A stretch of 64,000 nucleotides of DNA from Natronincola ferrireducens (lineage in GTDB: Bacteria > Bacillota > Clostridia > Peptostreptococcales > Natronincolaceae): assembly GCF_900100845.1 (NCBI RefSeq), contig NZ_FNFP01000001.1:496001-560000 (forward strand), read 5' to 3'. How positions within the stretch are numbered: position 1 is the first letter of the stretch; the number at the start of each line of letters is the position of its first letter. Shown here in pieces: positions 44,917-54,860 of this stretch. Under the pieces are notes generated by a model, which saw nothing but the letters and a program-made list of their open reading frames with translations, ran no database searches and was not told the DNA's origin. The translations under genes were made by a program, and so were the position numbers.

Positions 44917-46602
44917 TTGCCAAATATTTTTTTTCTAGTCCAATTCTTTTTTGCCGTAGTTATTGGACTTTACTTTTTGGGGTTATTAAAAAATCAACAG
45001 GGAAATAAATCAGCAATAGAAAAAGAATCAAAAAAAGAGATGGAAAAATTAAGAAAATTAAGGGAAAGTGCTTTAACCATGCCTCTAGCTGAGCAAACTA
45101 GACCTACTTCCTTTGATGATATTATTGGACAGGAGGATGGATTGAAGGCCTTGAAGGCAGCATTATGCAGTCCAAATCCCCAGCATGTTCTGATATATGG
45201 ACCTCCGGGGGTAGGTAAAACTGCAGCCGCTAGGGTTGTTTTAGAAGAAGCTAAAAAAAGTGATCTATCTCCCTTTAATGAGGAATCTAAATTTATAGAA
45301 ATGGATGCCACTACACTAAGATTTGATGATAGAGGTATAGCTGATCCCTTAATGGGCTCTGTTCATGATCCCATTTACCAAGGGGCAGGACCTTTAGGTC
45401 AAGCTGGAATTCCTCAACCAAAGCCCGGTGCCGTCACCAAGGCCCATGGTGGGATATTATTTTTAGATGAAATAGGAGAGCTTCACCCAGTCCAAATCAA
45501 TAAACTTTTAAAGGTATTAGAAGATAGAAAGGTATATTTAGAAAGCGCTTATTATCATGCAGAGGATGAAAATATTCCCCAACATATTCATGAAATATTT
45601 CAAAAAGGATTGCCAGCAGATTTTAGGTTAGTGGGAGCAACCACCAAATCCCCAGGGGACTTACCACCAGCACTAAGATCCCGATGTGTAGAAATTTACT
45701 TTCGTCCTTTAAAGTCCGAGGAAATAGGATTGATTGTGAAAAACGCTTGTAAAAAGAGTCACTTTGAAATAGAAGAAAGAGCAATAGAAGAAATAAAAAA
45801 ATATGCCAGTAATGGTAGGGAAGCTATAAATATTATTCAGATTACAACTGGGTTAGCTTTAACGGAGGGGAGAAAGAAAATATCCCTTACCGATATACAA
45901 TGGGTGGTGGAAAGTGGTGAGTATAGTCCAAGACCTTGTAAAAAAGTAGGAGCAAAACCTTCCATTGGTTTTGTCAATGGCTTAGCTGTATATGGAGCAA
46001 ATATGGGAATGGTAATAGAAATAGAGGTTTCGGCGATACAGTTGCCTACAAAGGGTAAGGGCAGGATCATTGTAACAGGAATTATCGATAGGGAAGAAAC
46101 CAATGGTCCAGGCAGAAGTTTTCAAAGAAGAAGTACAGCCTCGGATTCTGTAGATAATGTACTTACGGTCATGAAAAAATTTTTAAAAATAGATGCTAAG
46201 GATTACGATATTCATGTAAATTTCCCAGGAGGTACACCTATAGATGGCCCATCAGCCGGTATTACAATGGTTACAGCTATCTATTCCGCCATTACCAATC
46301 AACCAATAGACAATTACTTAGCAATGACTGGAGAAATCTCTATTAGGGGTGGGGTAAAGCCTGTAGGTGCTATTCCAGCAAAAATAGAGGCTGCTAAGGA
46401 GGCAGGATGCACACGGATCTTGATACCAAAGGACAATTACCAAGAACGCTTTAAGGAATATAATATAGAAGTCATTCCTGTGGAGGATATAGAGGAAGTC
46501 ATTCGGTTAGCCACCACACAAAAACCTGCCACCAATAAAAGGACTCCTTCCACTGATAATATTGACTTTGCAGCGGCTTTAGGAAGTAAAGAAAAAAAGT
46601 AG
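44917..46602 (+). CDS. lonB: ATP-dependent protease LonB, membrane-anchored type
   Basis: Lon-family serine protease related to Bacillus LonB. 561 residues. TTG 44917 is the preferred start: AGAGGAGG lies 7 nt before it, and the sequence then opens (M)PNIFFLVQFFFAVVIG like Bacillus LonB; the upstream ATG 44899 overlaps the ribosome site. N-terminal hydrophobic helix about 3-25, Walker [12 protein letters not shown] (about 95), and a C-terminal peptidase domain with the catalytic serine in [12 protein letters not shown] and lysine in the following helix. Lacks the long N-domain of LonA. Confidence 0.95.
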   Translation: MPNIFFLVQFFFAVVIGLYFLGLLKNQQGNKSAIEKESKKEMEKLRKLRESALTMPLAEQTRPTSFDDIIGQEDGLKALKAALCSPNPQHVLIYGPPGVGKTAAARVVLEEAKKSDLSPFNEESKFIEMDATTLRFDDRGIADPLMGSVHDPIYQGAGPLGQAGIPQPKPGAVTKAHGGILFLDEIGELHPVQINKLLKVLEDRKVYLESAYYHAEDENIPQHIHEIFQKGLPADFRLVGATTKSPGDLPPALRSRCVEIYFRPLKSEEIGLIVKNACKKSHFEIEERAIEEIKKYASNGREAINIIQITTGLALTEGRKKISLTDIQWVVESGEYSPRPCKKVGAKPSIGFVNGLAVYGANMGMVIEIEVSAIQLPTKGKGRIIVTGIIDREETNGPGRSFQRRSTASDSVDNVLTVMKKFLKIDAKDYDIHVNFPGGTPIDGPSAGITMVTAIYSAITNQPIDNYLAMTGEISIRGGVKPVGAIPAKIEAAKEAGCTRILIPKDNYQERFKEYNIEVIPVEDIEEVIRLATTQKPATNKRTPSTDNIDFAAALGSKEKK

Positions 46603-46620
46603 TTTAGGACTACTTTTTTT
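46592..46620 (+). terminator. Terminator overlapping the lonB stop codon
   Basis: AAAAAAAGTAGT (46592-46603) / ACTACTTTTTTT (46609-46620), 5-nt loop; the left arm contains the lonB TAG. Confidence 0.75.
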
Positions 46621-46727
46621 CTTTAGTCTTGATATAATGGTGGAAATTAGGGTAAAATATTGAAAAAAGTTGGATGAAAAGATATAATGGAATCAATTGT
46701 GAAATATTTTAAAAGGAGAAGATACTT

Positions 46728-49067
46728 ATGGAAGAGAGAGAAACAAACATTTCAACCAGAACAATCCCTCTAATTCCTTTAAGGGGATTAACTGTTTTTC
46801 CATATATGGTTATACATTTTGATGTAGGTAGAGAACGGTCTATTAATGCTTTGGAAGAAGCTATGGTAAATGATCAGCTGGTTTTTTTGGTTTCTCAAAA
46901 AGAAGCCGAAATTAATGCCCCTAAATTAGAAGACATATATGAGGTAGGAACCATTGCAAAAATTAAGCAGATGCTGAAGCTTCCAGGAGATACTATTAGA
47001 GTATTGGTGGAGGGGATTTCTAGAGCAAAGATCACTAAGGTTTTAAAGGAAACCCCTTACTTTGAAGTTGAGGTAGAAGAAAAAACCTACAAAAACGAAA
47101 TGGAAATAGATGCTGAAACAGAAGCTTTAATGAGGAGCGTCATTGATGCCTTTGAAGAGTATGTGGAGGTAAGTAATAAAATCTCCCCCGAGATTTTAAT
47201 CACCATCTCTGAAATTGAGATGCCTGGGAGATTGGCGGATACGATAGCTTCTAATATCTTTATTAAACCAAATGACAAACAAGAAATTATAGAAGCCTTT
47301 GATCCCTTAGAAAGACTAGAAACACTCTATAAAATCCTTTTAGAGGAGATTCAAATCTTAGAAATAGAAAAGAAAATAAACAGTCGAGTAAAAAAGCAAA
47401 TCAATAAAGTACAAAAAGAGTATTATCTAAGAGAGCAGTTAAAGGCCATCCAAAAAGAATTAGGTGAAGATGAGGGGATAGTAGAGGAAGTAGCAGAGTA
47501 TAAGGAAAGGCTTAAAAAACTAAAGTTTCCTAAGGAGATCCATGAAAAGATTGATAGGGAAATCGATCGATTATTAAAGCTTTCTCCCGCTTCAGCAGAA
47601 ACAGGAGTAATTCGAAATTACATAGATTGGGCTTTAAATCTTCCTTGGAATAAAGAAACCAAGGATAGACTGGACTTGAAAAAATCTGCTGCTATTTTGG
47701 ATGAAGACCATTATGGACTAAAGAAGGTCAAGGAAAGAATTTTAGAATATTTAGCAATTCGACAGCTGGCAAAGTCTATGAAGGGCCCTATTCTTTGCTT
47801 GGTAGGCCCTCCAGGAGTGGGTAAAACCTCTATAGCTAAATCTATTGCCCGTTCCTTAAATCGAAAATTTGTTAGAATGTCTCTAGGAGGAGTTCGGGAT
47901 GAAGCAGAAATTAGAGGCCATAGAAGAACCTATGTTGGTGCTATTCCTGGAAGAATTATATCCTCCATCCGTCAAGCAGGAACAAAAAACCCATTATTTC
48001 TGTTGGATGAAATTGATAAGTTAGCCAGTGATTTTAGGGGGGATCCAGCTTCAGCCCTATTAGAGGTATTGGACCCTGAGCAAAACCATGATTTTATCGA
48101 TCATTTTATGGAACTGCCCTTTAATTTATCTAAGGTGATGTTTATAACTACTGCCAATACCTTGGATACCATACCAAGACCTCTACTAGACCGGATGGAG
48201 GTTATACGGATTCCTGGTTATACAGAAGAAGAAAAGCTAAATATAGCTTCAAAATATCTATTGCCAAAACAAATTAAAGAACATGGATTAAAGTCCACCA
48301 CCCTAAAGGTATCAGAAAAGGCCCTCAGGGATATTAGCAATTATTATACTAGGGAGGCTGGGGTAAGAAATCTGGAAAGACAGATTGCTAACCTGTGTCG
48401 TAAAGTAGCCAAGAGGGTAGTTGAAGAGAAGTTAAAGGTAATCTCCATTACCCCCGCCAATTTAAAAAAATATTTAGGAAATCCTATTTATAGATATGAA
48501 ATGGCTAACCAAAAGGATGAAGTAGGTATAGCTAGAGGATTAGCCTGGACTATCGTAGGTGGAGATACCTTGTCTATAGAAGTGACACCTATGCAGGGGG
48601 ATGGTAAGTTGGCATTGACAGGACAGCTAGGGGATGTTATGAAGGAGTCGGCTAGGGCTGGTATTAGTTACATCCGATCTAAGGTAGAGGATCTAGAAAT
48701 TGATCCAGCATTCCATAATAAATTAGATATTCATATCCATATACCAGAGGGGGCTACACCAAAGGATGGACCCTCTGCAGGAATTACTATGGCAACAGCA
48801 GTTATTTCTGCTTTAACCCATATTCCAGTATATAAGGATGTGGCTATGACGGGTGAAATCACCTTAAGGGGTAGAGTGCTGGCTGTTGGGGGTATTAAGG
48901 AAAAGGTATTGGCTGCTAACAGGGCGGGGATTACTAAGATACTTTTACCCGCAGAAAACAAAAGGGATCTAGAAGAAGTACCAGAGAATGTTAAGCGGAA
49001 AATGGAATTTGTACTTGTAGATCATATGGATCAAGTACTAGAACACGCCCTAAAGAGAGGGATATAA
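46728..49067 (+). CDS. lonA: ATP-dependent protease La (LonA)
   Basis: Cytosolic quality-control protease. 779 residues with the N-terminal substrate-binding domain ([20 protein letters not shown]), helical middle part, AAA+ module with [13 protein letters not shown] (about 364) and [14 protein letters not shown], and a peptidase domain with the catalytic serine in [14 protein letters not shown] (about 682). AAAAGGAGAAG precedes ATG 46728. engB begins 1 nt after the stop, a well-conserved coupling. Confidence 0.98.
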   Translation: MEERETNISTRTIPLIPLRGLTVFPYMVIHFDVGRERSINALEEAMVNDQLVFLVSQKEAEINAPKLEDIYEVGTIAKIKQMLKLPGDTIRVLVEGISRAKITKVLKETPYFEVEVEEKTYKNEMEIDAETEALMRSVIDAFEEYVEVSNKISPEILITISEIEMPGRLADTIASNIFIKPNDKQEIIEAFDPLERLETLYKILLEEIQILEIEKKINSRVKKQINKVQKEYYLREQLKAIQKELGEDEGIVEEVAEYKERLKKLKFPKEIHEKIDREIDRLLKLSPASAETGVIRNYIDWALNLPWNKETKDRLDLKKSAAILDEDHYGLKKVKERILEYLAIRQLAKSMKGPILCLVGPPGVGKTSIAKSIARSLNRKFVRMSLGGVRDEAEIRGHRRTYVGAIPGRIISSIRQAGTKNPLFLLDEIDKLASDFRGDPASALLEVLDPEQNHDFIDHFMELPFNLSKVMFITTANTLDTIPRPLLDRMEVIRIPGYTEEEKLNIASKYLLPKQIKEHGLKSTTLKVSEKALRDISNYYTREAGVRNLERQIANLCRKVAKRVVEEKLKVISITPANLKKYLGNPIYRYEMANQKDEVGIARGLAWTIVGGDTLSIEVTPMQGDGKLALTGQLGDVMKESARAGISYIRSKVEDLEIDPAFHNKLDIHIHIPEGATPKDGPSAGITMATAVISALTHIPVYKDVAMTGEITLRGRVLAVGGIKEKVLAANRAGITKILLPAENKRDLEEVPENVKRKMEFVLVDHMDQVLEHALKRGI

Positions 49068-49068
49068 A

Positions 49069-49692
49069 ATGAAGATTAAAACCTCAGATATTGTTATAAG
49101 TGCCGTAGCTCCTAGTCAATATCCAGAAGATATGTTGCCAGAAATTGCTGTAGTAGGTAGATCAAATGTAGGAAAATCCTCCACCATCAACACAATGCTG
49201 GGAAGAAAAAAATTGGCTAGAGTAAGTGCTACCCCTGGTAAAACCAGAACAATTAACTTTTTTATTATTAACAAGGAATTTTATTTAGTAGATTTACCTG
49301 GTTATGGATATGCTAAAGTATCTAAAACAGAGAAAGCCTCTTGGGGTAAAATTATGGAAACCTATTTGACAAATAGAAAAAACCTTCAGGAAGTAATATT
49401 ATTGGTGGATATCAGACATGAACCTACCAATGATGATAAAATGATGTATGACTGGATTAAGCATTTTGGATTTGGCAGTATTGTCATTGCAACCAAGTCC
49501 GACAAGGTTTCAAGATCCCAACTGCAAAAACATCTAAAGGTGATTCGACAAAGTCTTCAAATGTCAAAGGAAGATAAGATTGTTCCTGTCTCTTCGTTGA
49601 AAAAACAGGGGATAGAGGATGCATGGCACCATATTGAAGAGCTGTTTATTGAAAAACAGCTTCCTATTACCATAGAAGAAGCTCCAAAGTAG
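49069..49692 (+). CDS. engB: Ribosome-assembly GTPase EngB (YsxC/YihA)
   Basis: GTPase for large-subunit assembly. 207 residues with P-loop AVVGRSNVGKSSTINTML (about 27-44), G2 region ATPGKTRTINFF, G3 VDLPGYGYAKVS, and G4 TKSDK. GAGGGAT precedes ATG 49069. It ends at a TAG that lies in a 40-bp perfect palindrome shared with the opposite gene. Confidence 0.97.
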   Translation: MKIKTSDIVISAVAPSQYPEDMLPEIAVVGRSNVGKSSTINTMLGRKKLARVSATPGKTRTINFFIINKEFYLVDLPGYGYAKVSKTEKASWGKIMETYLTNRKNLQEVILLVDIRHEPTNDDKMMYDWIKHFGFGSIVIATKSDKVSRSQLQKHLKVIRQSLQMSKEDKIVPVSSLKKQGIEDAWHHIEELFIEKQLPITIEEAPK

Positions 49693-49714
49693 TTAACTAC
49701 TTTGGAGCTTCTTC
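49675..49714. terminator. Perfect 40-bp palindrome, bidirectional terminator inside both gene ends
   Basis: Bases 49675-49714 equal their own reverse complement (20-bp arms, no loop). The engB TAG (49690-49692) and the opposite TAA (49693-49695) touch back to back at its centre. The right side continues with a T-rich run and the left side is A-rich, so it can terminate both strands. Confidence 0.85.
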
Positions 49715-50589
49715 TTTTCTTGATGTTTATTAAATAAAGATTTCCAATCTAGTTCAGCGATAAGCATGCCTGCTAAAATTAAAATTCCTCCGAAGATACC
49801 TCCCTTTGTGAGAACTTCTCCTACAAGTATATAAGCAAATAATGCGGCAAAAACAGGTTCGCCAGTATAGATAAGGGCTGTATGGGTTGGAGATGTAAAC
49901 TTCTGCATAGCATTCTGAACAATATAGGCAAAGGAAGTAGCAAATACTGCTAAAATTAAAATAGAAGTCCATGCACCTACACCCTTAGGCAAAACAGGGA
50001 TTTCCACTGTAAAGGTAAATAATGTACTTAATATCCCCACCACAGCGATTTGAACAATGCCTAAAGCGATGGAATCCACCTTAACCGTATATTTGCCTAC
50101 AGTAATAATATGAAGGGCAAAAAATAAAGCACCTATTAAAGTTAATAGATCACCTATATTAAAGGTGAGGGTAGTATCCAAAGTCAGAAACCCTAATCCC
50201 AGCAATGCTAGGAAGACACTAACAATAGCAGCTCTCTCGGGCTTTTTCTTTAATAATAGAGCAGACAATATAGGAACGATGACAACAGAAAAACCAGTAA
50301 TAAACCCGGATTTAGAAGCTGTTGTATAGTTCAACCCTAATGTTTGGAAAGCATAGGCAGTAAATAGGATACAACCTATTAGCACACCATACTTAAGGGT
50401 ATCCTTCTTGATATTGAGGATATTTTTATAAAATAGTAAAGAAGATAATAACGCAGAGATTAAAAAACGTATTGCTAAAAAATTAAAGGTTTGCAAATGG
50501 TCTAAAGAATTTTTAGACAAAACAAAAGAAGCCCCCCATACCATGGCAACTCCCAACAATGCCAAATCCGCTTTTAGTTGTTTAGACAC
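49693..50589 (-). CDS. EamA/DMT-family transporter
   Basis: Predicted inner-membrane metabolite exporter. 298 residues with ten hydrophobic segments in two EamA repeats (LALLGVAMVWGASFVLSKNS in the first; LILAVFATSFAYIVQNAMQ and HTALIYTGEPVFAALFAYIL in the second). GTG start at 50589 with AAGGAG 10 nt upstream. Convergent with engB. Substrate cannot be told from sequence. Confidence 0.9.
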   Translation of the reverse strand: MSKQLKADLALLGVAMVWGASFVLSKNSLDHLQTFNFLAIRFLISALLSSLLFYKNILNIKKDTLKYGVLIGCILFTAYAFQTLGLNYTTASKSGFITGFSVVIVPILSALLLKKKPERAAIVSVFLALLGLGFLTLDTTLTFNIGDLLTLIGALFFALHIITVGKYTVKVDSIALGIVQIAVVGILSTLFTFTVEIPVLPKGVGAWTSILILAVFATSFAYIVQNAMQKFTSPTHTALIYTGEPVFAALFAYILVGEVLTKGGIFGGILILAGMLIAELDWKSLFNKHQEKKKLQSS

Positions 50590-50758
50590 TTTACCTCAAC
50601 TCCTTCTAAATATATTTAATCGTCAGTTTTAACAACTATCTCAACAATCATTATTTTATCAGAAAAATAAAAAATTTAAAAGATTTAACGAAATATTATT
50701 TTTATTTACGGGAGGCATATTAGCAGGAAAGGAGGTAAAAATAGTATAGACAAATAAA

Positions 50759-50780
50759 AAGCCACCATTAGGTGGCTTTG
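50759..50780 (-). terminator. Terminator after the rubredoxin gene
   Basis: AAAGCCACC / GGTGGCTTT with a 4-nt loop, T-rich on the minus strand, 12 nt past the stop. Confidence 0.75.
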
Positions 50781-50791
50781 GTATATAACAC

Positions 50792-50953
50792 TTATTCTGT
50801 AGGCTCAAACATGTCCTTGCCTACACCACAGACTGGACATACCCAATCATCTGGAATATCTTCAAAAGCTGTTCCGGGAGCAATACCTGAATCTGGATCT
50901 CCCTCCGCTGGATCATAAATATACCCACATGGCACACATAAATATTTTTGCAT
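50792..50953 (-). CDS. Rubredoxin
   Basis: Small iron electron carrier of 53 residues. The two Cys pairs are CVPCGYIY and CPVCGVGK, the exact C-x2-C spacing of rubredoxin; [20 protein letters not shown] between them is typical. ATG 50953 has AGAGGAG upstream. It is transcribed alone, and faces the proline T-box. A usual partner in Clostridia is a flavodiiron or rubrerythrin system, none of which is in the window. Confidence 0.97.
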   Translation of the reverse strand: MQKYLCVPCGYIYDPAEGDPDSGIAPGTAFEDIPDDWVCPVCGVGKDMFEPTE

Positions 50954-51108
50954 AGTCCTATCTCCTCTCTCACATTTTAAATATTATATTTTATGGAATT
51001 ACAATACCATTATACCCTAAATTCTACAGAGGTAAACAAAAAAATGCAACATTTAGAATATTTTTAAATAAAATATAGAAAAATAACAATATTTCCTTTA
51101 ACAGGTCG

Positions 51109-51137
51109 TTGACATCCTTGATGGTTTTCTATATAAT
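51109..51137 (+). promoter_or_regulatory. Sigma-A promoter of the Pro T-box/proABC operon
   Basis: TTGACA (51109-51114), 17-nt spacer, TATAAT (51132-51137); start expected near 51144. Confidence 0.85.
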
Positions 51138-51143
51138 GAACAT

Positions 51144-51407
51144 TAAAATATAAAAATATTGTGTTTAACTTCATAGATAATAAATGCTTTGAAGGAGAAT
51201 AGTAAGAGGGTAATGTTTTCTAGAGAGTAAGGTATTGGTGGAAGCCTTATAAACTATCCCTTTGAACCCGCTCTGGAGCTTACGATGATAAAGTCATTAC
51301 GGTGGTAATCCCGTTACGATTACAAAAGCTGAGCCGTTTTTGGCTAATTAGGGTGGTACCGCGGGTAAACTCTCGTCCCTTTATAGGGATGAGGGTTTTT
51401 TATTTTT
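51144..51407 (+). promoter_or_regulatory. T-box leader, proline specifier, upstream of proA
   Basis: T-box motif AGGGTGGTACCGCGG at 51350-51364 and terminator GTCCCTTTATAGGGATGAGGG plus T6 ending near 51407. The specifier loop reads GAA-CCC-GCT, so the codon at 51267-51269 is CCC (Pro), in agreement with the proline biosynthesis operon it controls. Confidence 0.9.
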
Positions 51408-51446
51408 TGTAGAATACTGAATAAATATTTTAAAAGGAGTGGTGAC

Positions 51447-52688
51447 ATGACGGCTTTAGTAAAACAATGTAACAATTTAAAAAGGGCGGCAGAGGTTTTA
51501 GGAACAGCCAATACAAAATCTAAAAATGAGGCATTAAAGGAAGTGGCGGAAAGTCTCCAGCAATATACTGATTATATCCTAGAAGAAAATGCTAAGGATA
51601 TTGAAAATGCAGAAAGAAATAATATGAAGGAAAGTCTCATTGATAGATTGAGACTAACAAAAGATAGAATAGAAGCCATGGTGGATAGTATTTATACCAT
51701 TGTTGATTTAAAGGACCCTGTGTGGAAAAGTAACGATGTGTGGACATTGGAAAATGGTTTGACTATTAGCAAAATGACAGTACCTATTGGAGTAATTGGT
51801 ATTATCTATGAATCTAGACCAAATGTAACGGTAGATGCCTTTGCTTTAACCTTAAAAAGCGGTAATGCTGTTTTATTAAGAGGTAGCTCTACTTCTCTCC
51901 ATTCCAATAGAGCATTGGTATACGCCATTAGGGAAGGACTAAAAAATAGTTCTATACCTGAAGATGTCATTGGCTTTATTGATGATGCAGACAGGTCTGT
52001 GGTAAAGGAAATGCTTACTTTGAATAAATATATTGATTTAATTATTCCAAGAGGTGGAAAGGAATTAATCGATTTTGTTGTAAAAAATGCCACTGTACCT
52101 ACTATTGAGACGGGGGTAGGAAACTGTCATATTTTTGTTGATGAAAGTGCTGATTTAGAAAGGGCTGTAGATATTGTAGAAAATGCAAAGGTTCAACGTC
52201 CTGGCGTATGCAATGCCTGTGAAACCCTACTGGTTCATAAGTCAATTGCCAAAGAGCTTCTACCTAAAATTCATGAACGAATTGGTAAAAAAGTAGAATT
52301 AAGGGGTTGTAAAGATGTACAAAGCTTTATTGAGGTAAAGACTGCCTTAGAGGAGGATTGGGCTGAAGAGTATTTAGACTATGTTTTAGCTGTTAAGCTT
52401 GTTGAGGATGTAGATGCTGCCATTACCCATATTAATCGTTATGGCACAAAGCATTCTGAAGCTATTTTAACCGAAAGCTTCACCAACAGCAACAAATTTT
52501 TAAGACAAGTAGACGCAGCAACAGTTTATGTTAATTCCTCTACTAGATTTACCGATGGAGGAGAGTTTGGATTTGGAGGCGAGATGGGAATCAGCACTCA
52601 AAAAATCCATGCTAGAGGACCTATGGGTTTAAATGAATTGGTAACCGTAAAATACACCGTTGTTGGTACTGGACAAATTAGAAAGTAG
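51447..52688 (+). CDS. proA: Glutamate-5-semialdehyde dehydrogenase (gamma-glutamyl phosphate reductase)
   Basis: NADPH-dependent second step of proline synthesis. 413 residues, aldehyde dehydrogenase fold. Family motifs are PIGVIGIIYESRPNVTVDAF (about 112-131), LIIPRGGKELIDFV, and the catalytic cysteine in RPGVCNACETLLVH (about 251-264, second Cys). FTDGGEFGFGGEMGISTQK near the end is the usual ProA closing stretch. AAAGGAG precedes ATG 51447. First gene of proA-proB-proC, all under a proline T-box. Confidence 0.97.
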   Translation: MTALVKQCNNLKRAAEVLGTANTKSKNEALKEVAESLQQYTDYILEENAKDIENAERNNMKESLIDRLRLTKDRIEAMVDSIYTIVDLKDPVWKSNDVWTLENGLTISKMTVPIGVIGIIYESRPNVTVDAFALTLKSGNAVLLRGSSTSLHSNRALVYAIREGLKNSSIPEDVIGFIDDADRSVVKEMLTLNKYIDLIIPRGGKELIDFVVKNATVPTIETGVGNCHIFVDESADLERAVDIVENAKVQRPGVCNACETLLVHKSIAKELLPKIHERIGKKVELRGCKDVQSFIEVKTALEEDWAEEYLDYVLAVKLVEDVDAAITHINRYGTKHSEAILTESFTNSNKFLRQVDAATVYVNSSTRFTDGGEFGFGGEMGISTQKIHARGPMGLNELVTVKYTVVGTGQIRK

Positions 52689-52697
52689 TGGTGATAT

Positions 52698-53495
52698 ATG
52701 CTAACTGAACTTATAAAAAACAGCAAAAAGATAGTGATTAAAATTGGAAGCAATACTTTAGCAAATGAAGATGGAAGCATATGTAGGGATTTTCTACAGA
52801 ATCTAAGCAAACAAGTTCACACCCTAGTGGAGGAAGGCAAACAAGTAGTTATTGTATCCTCAGGAGCGAGAATTGCTGGGGTGGCAACCCTAGGAAGATG
52901 GATGCGGAAGGAGGATATGCATTATAAGCAAGCCCTATGTTCTATTGGTCAGGTGGAGCTAATGGATGCTTACCGTAGAGTATTTGAAGATCATCACATT
53001 CATATTGGACAAATGCTGCTGACTAGAGATGATTTTTGTGATAGAAATAGGACATTAAATATAAGAAATACCCTATTTACCCTAGTAGATGAGGGGGTTG
53101 TTCCTATTATCAATGAAAATGACACAGTAAGTGTAGAAGAAATCAAAATCGGAGATAATGATACTTTGGCGGCTCTAACTGCTAATCTATGGAATGCTGA
53201 TCTACTTATTTTATTTAGTGATATTGATGGTGTTTATGATAAAAACCCAAAAATCCACAAAGATGCTGAGTTGGTGGAGAGGGTAAGGGATATTGAAGGG
53301 TTGTTAGCTACAATTGAAGTGGGGGAAGTTAACTCCTTTGGAACAGGAGGTATTGCTACTAAGATTGAGGCTGCTAAAACCGTCAATAACTATGGCATAC
53401 CTATGATCCTAACCAATGGGAAAAAAGAAGATATTTTATTAAAGCTGATAAATGGTGTAGAGAAGGCAACAGTATTTGAAGGAATGAAGAGGTGA
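52698..53495 (+). CDS. proB: Glutamate 5-kinase, short form without PUA domain
   Basis: First step of proline synthesis, phosphorylates glutamate. 265 residues, i.e. the amino-acid-kinase domain only; the PUA domain of the 370-residue form is absent. Motifs: KIVIKIGSNTLANEDGS (about 9-25), PIINENDTVSVEEIKIGDNDTLAALTA (positions about 136-162) and GTGGIATKIEAAKT. 9 nt after proA. Its stop overlaps a GTG that could start proC. Confidence 0.96.
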   Translation: MLTELIKNSKKIVIKIGSNTLANEDGSICRDFLQNLSKQVHTLVEEGKQVVIVSSGARIAGVATLGRWMRKEDMHYKQALCSIGQVELMDAYRRVFEDHHIHIGQMLLTRDDFCDRNRTLNIRNTLFTLVDEGVVPIINENDTVSVEEIKIGDNDTLAALTANLWNADLLILFSDIDGVYDKNPKIHKDAELVERVRDIEGLLATIEVGEVNSFGTGGIATKIEAAKTVNNYGIPMILTNGKKEDILLKLINGVEKATVFEGMKR

Positions 53496-53500
53496 AGAAG

Positions 53501-54310
53501 ATGAAACGTAAAATTGGTATAATTGGAGCTGGAAATATAGCCTATTCTATTGTGAAGGGATTAGTTGATACTTTTCCAGAGATCCATGAAAATATATACA
53601 TTAGCAACAGAACCTTCGCAAAGGCTGAAACCTTTAAAGAGGCATTTAACGTTCAGCCACAGACAAGCAATATAGAGGTTGTGAAAAAATGTGACATTAT
53701 TTTATTAACAGTAAAACCTAATGCATATAAGTATGTACTGGAGGAAATAAAAGAATTTATTAGGGAAGATCAAATCATTGTTTCTATTGCAGCAGGTATT
53801 TCCATAAAATATATTGAGGGCTTCTATCACCAACCTATAAAGATTGTTAGAACTATGACCAACACATCGGTATTAGTAGGGGAAGGTATGACAGCTCTAG
53901 CACCTAATCAACAGGTAACGAAGGAAGAACTAGATGATGTTTGTGAGATTTTCAAAAGTATCGGCAAAATTGATGTCATAGAGGAAGAACATTTAGATGT
54001 TGTGGCCTCTATTAGTGCCAGTAGCCCTGCCTATGTCTATATGTTTATTGAAGCCTTAGCTGATGGTGGTGTACTGGAGGGAATGTCTAGAAAAAAAGCC
54101 TATCAGTATGCGGCTCAAGCTGTATTAGGTGCTGCTAAAATGGTTTTGGAGACCCAAAAGCATCCAGGAGAATTAAAGGATATGATTTGTTCTCCAGCCG
54201 GTATTACGATAGAAGCCGTCTATGCTCTGGAACGAAACCACTTTAGAGCTTCAATTATCGAGGCCATGGAGGCTTGCACAGCGAAGTCCAAAGAGCTTAT
54301 TGATAAATAG
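53501..54310 (+). CDS. proC: Pyrroline-5-carboxylate reductase
   Basis: Last step of proline synthesis, NAD(P)H-linked. 269 residues from ATG 53501 (GAGGTG 8 nt upstream); an in-frame GTG at 53492 overlaps the proB stop and is the alternative. Dinucleotide motif IGIIGAGNIAYSIVKG at the start, the middle TMTNTSVLVGEGMTAL, and the signature PAYVYMFIEALADGGVLEG and HPGELKDMICSPAGITIEA. Could also reduce pyrroline-5-carboxylate from hydroxyproline or ornithine breakdown. Confidence 0.96.
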   Translation: MKRKIGIIGAGNIAYSIVKGLVDTFPEIHENIYISNRTFAKAETFKEAFNVQPQTSNIEVVKKCDIILLTVKPNAYKYVLEEIKEFIREDQIIVSIAAGISIKYIEGFYHQPIKIVRTMTNTSVLVGEGMTALAPNQQVTKEELDDVCEIFKSIGKIDVIEEEHLDVVASISASSPAYVYMFIEALADGGVLEGMSRKKAYQYAAQAVLGAAKMVLETQKHPGELKDMICSPAGITIEAVYALERNHFRASIIEAMEACTAKSKELIDK

Positions 54311-54860
54311 AATGAAAGGATTTCTCTGATTCCAACAATGCAACATTAATAATAAAAATTTCATCATAGATTTTAAAACCTTCTATTAACAATAAAATAC
54401 ATTGGAAATTTCTAAGAAAATAAACAAGTTATGCAATTTTTAACAACAGAATTTCAATATTTTAAATATTGTATACAAAACTATTGAATATTGTACTATT
54501 TTAGCTTATAATATAAAGTGTTTCTAGGGCGATATAAAATCAACCGTTATCTTTTCATTGTCACCCATAAATATCATATGATTTATAAAACAAAATGAAA
54601 ATCACAAATTTTAGATAGGTGTCGATTAGTTGACACCTATTATTTAAACACAATTATCATTGAAACAATACTATTTACATATATAGTATTATAAATAAAA
54701 GTTTTTAATGAGACAGAAAAGTGTCAAAAGTCCATGGTTTTAAAAAGAAAAATATTCTTCACAATATTATTTATACTTTAAAGCTATGACCTATTAAATT
54801 TTTATGAAGGGAGGGGTGACGAAGTTTTGATTTTAACTATAAAAGCAAGGAGGTAGATTT
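54311..54860 (+). promoter_or_regulatory. 550-bp gap with promoter, palindrome and leader hairpin before the NSS gene
   Basis: TTGAAT (54484-54489), 17-nt spacer, TATAAT (54507-54512) form a good sigma-A promoter. A 17-nt AT-rich palindrome CAATATTT-T-AAATATTG (54455-54471) ends 12 nt before the -35 and could be an operator. The predicted leader is about 340 nt long and has a 9-bp stem ATAGGTGTC / GACACCTAT at 54615-54640 with short T-rich flank. No riboswitch of a known class recognised. No gene seen. Confidence 0.5.
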
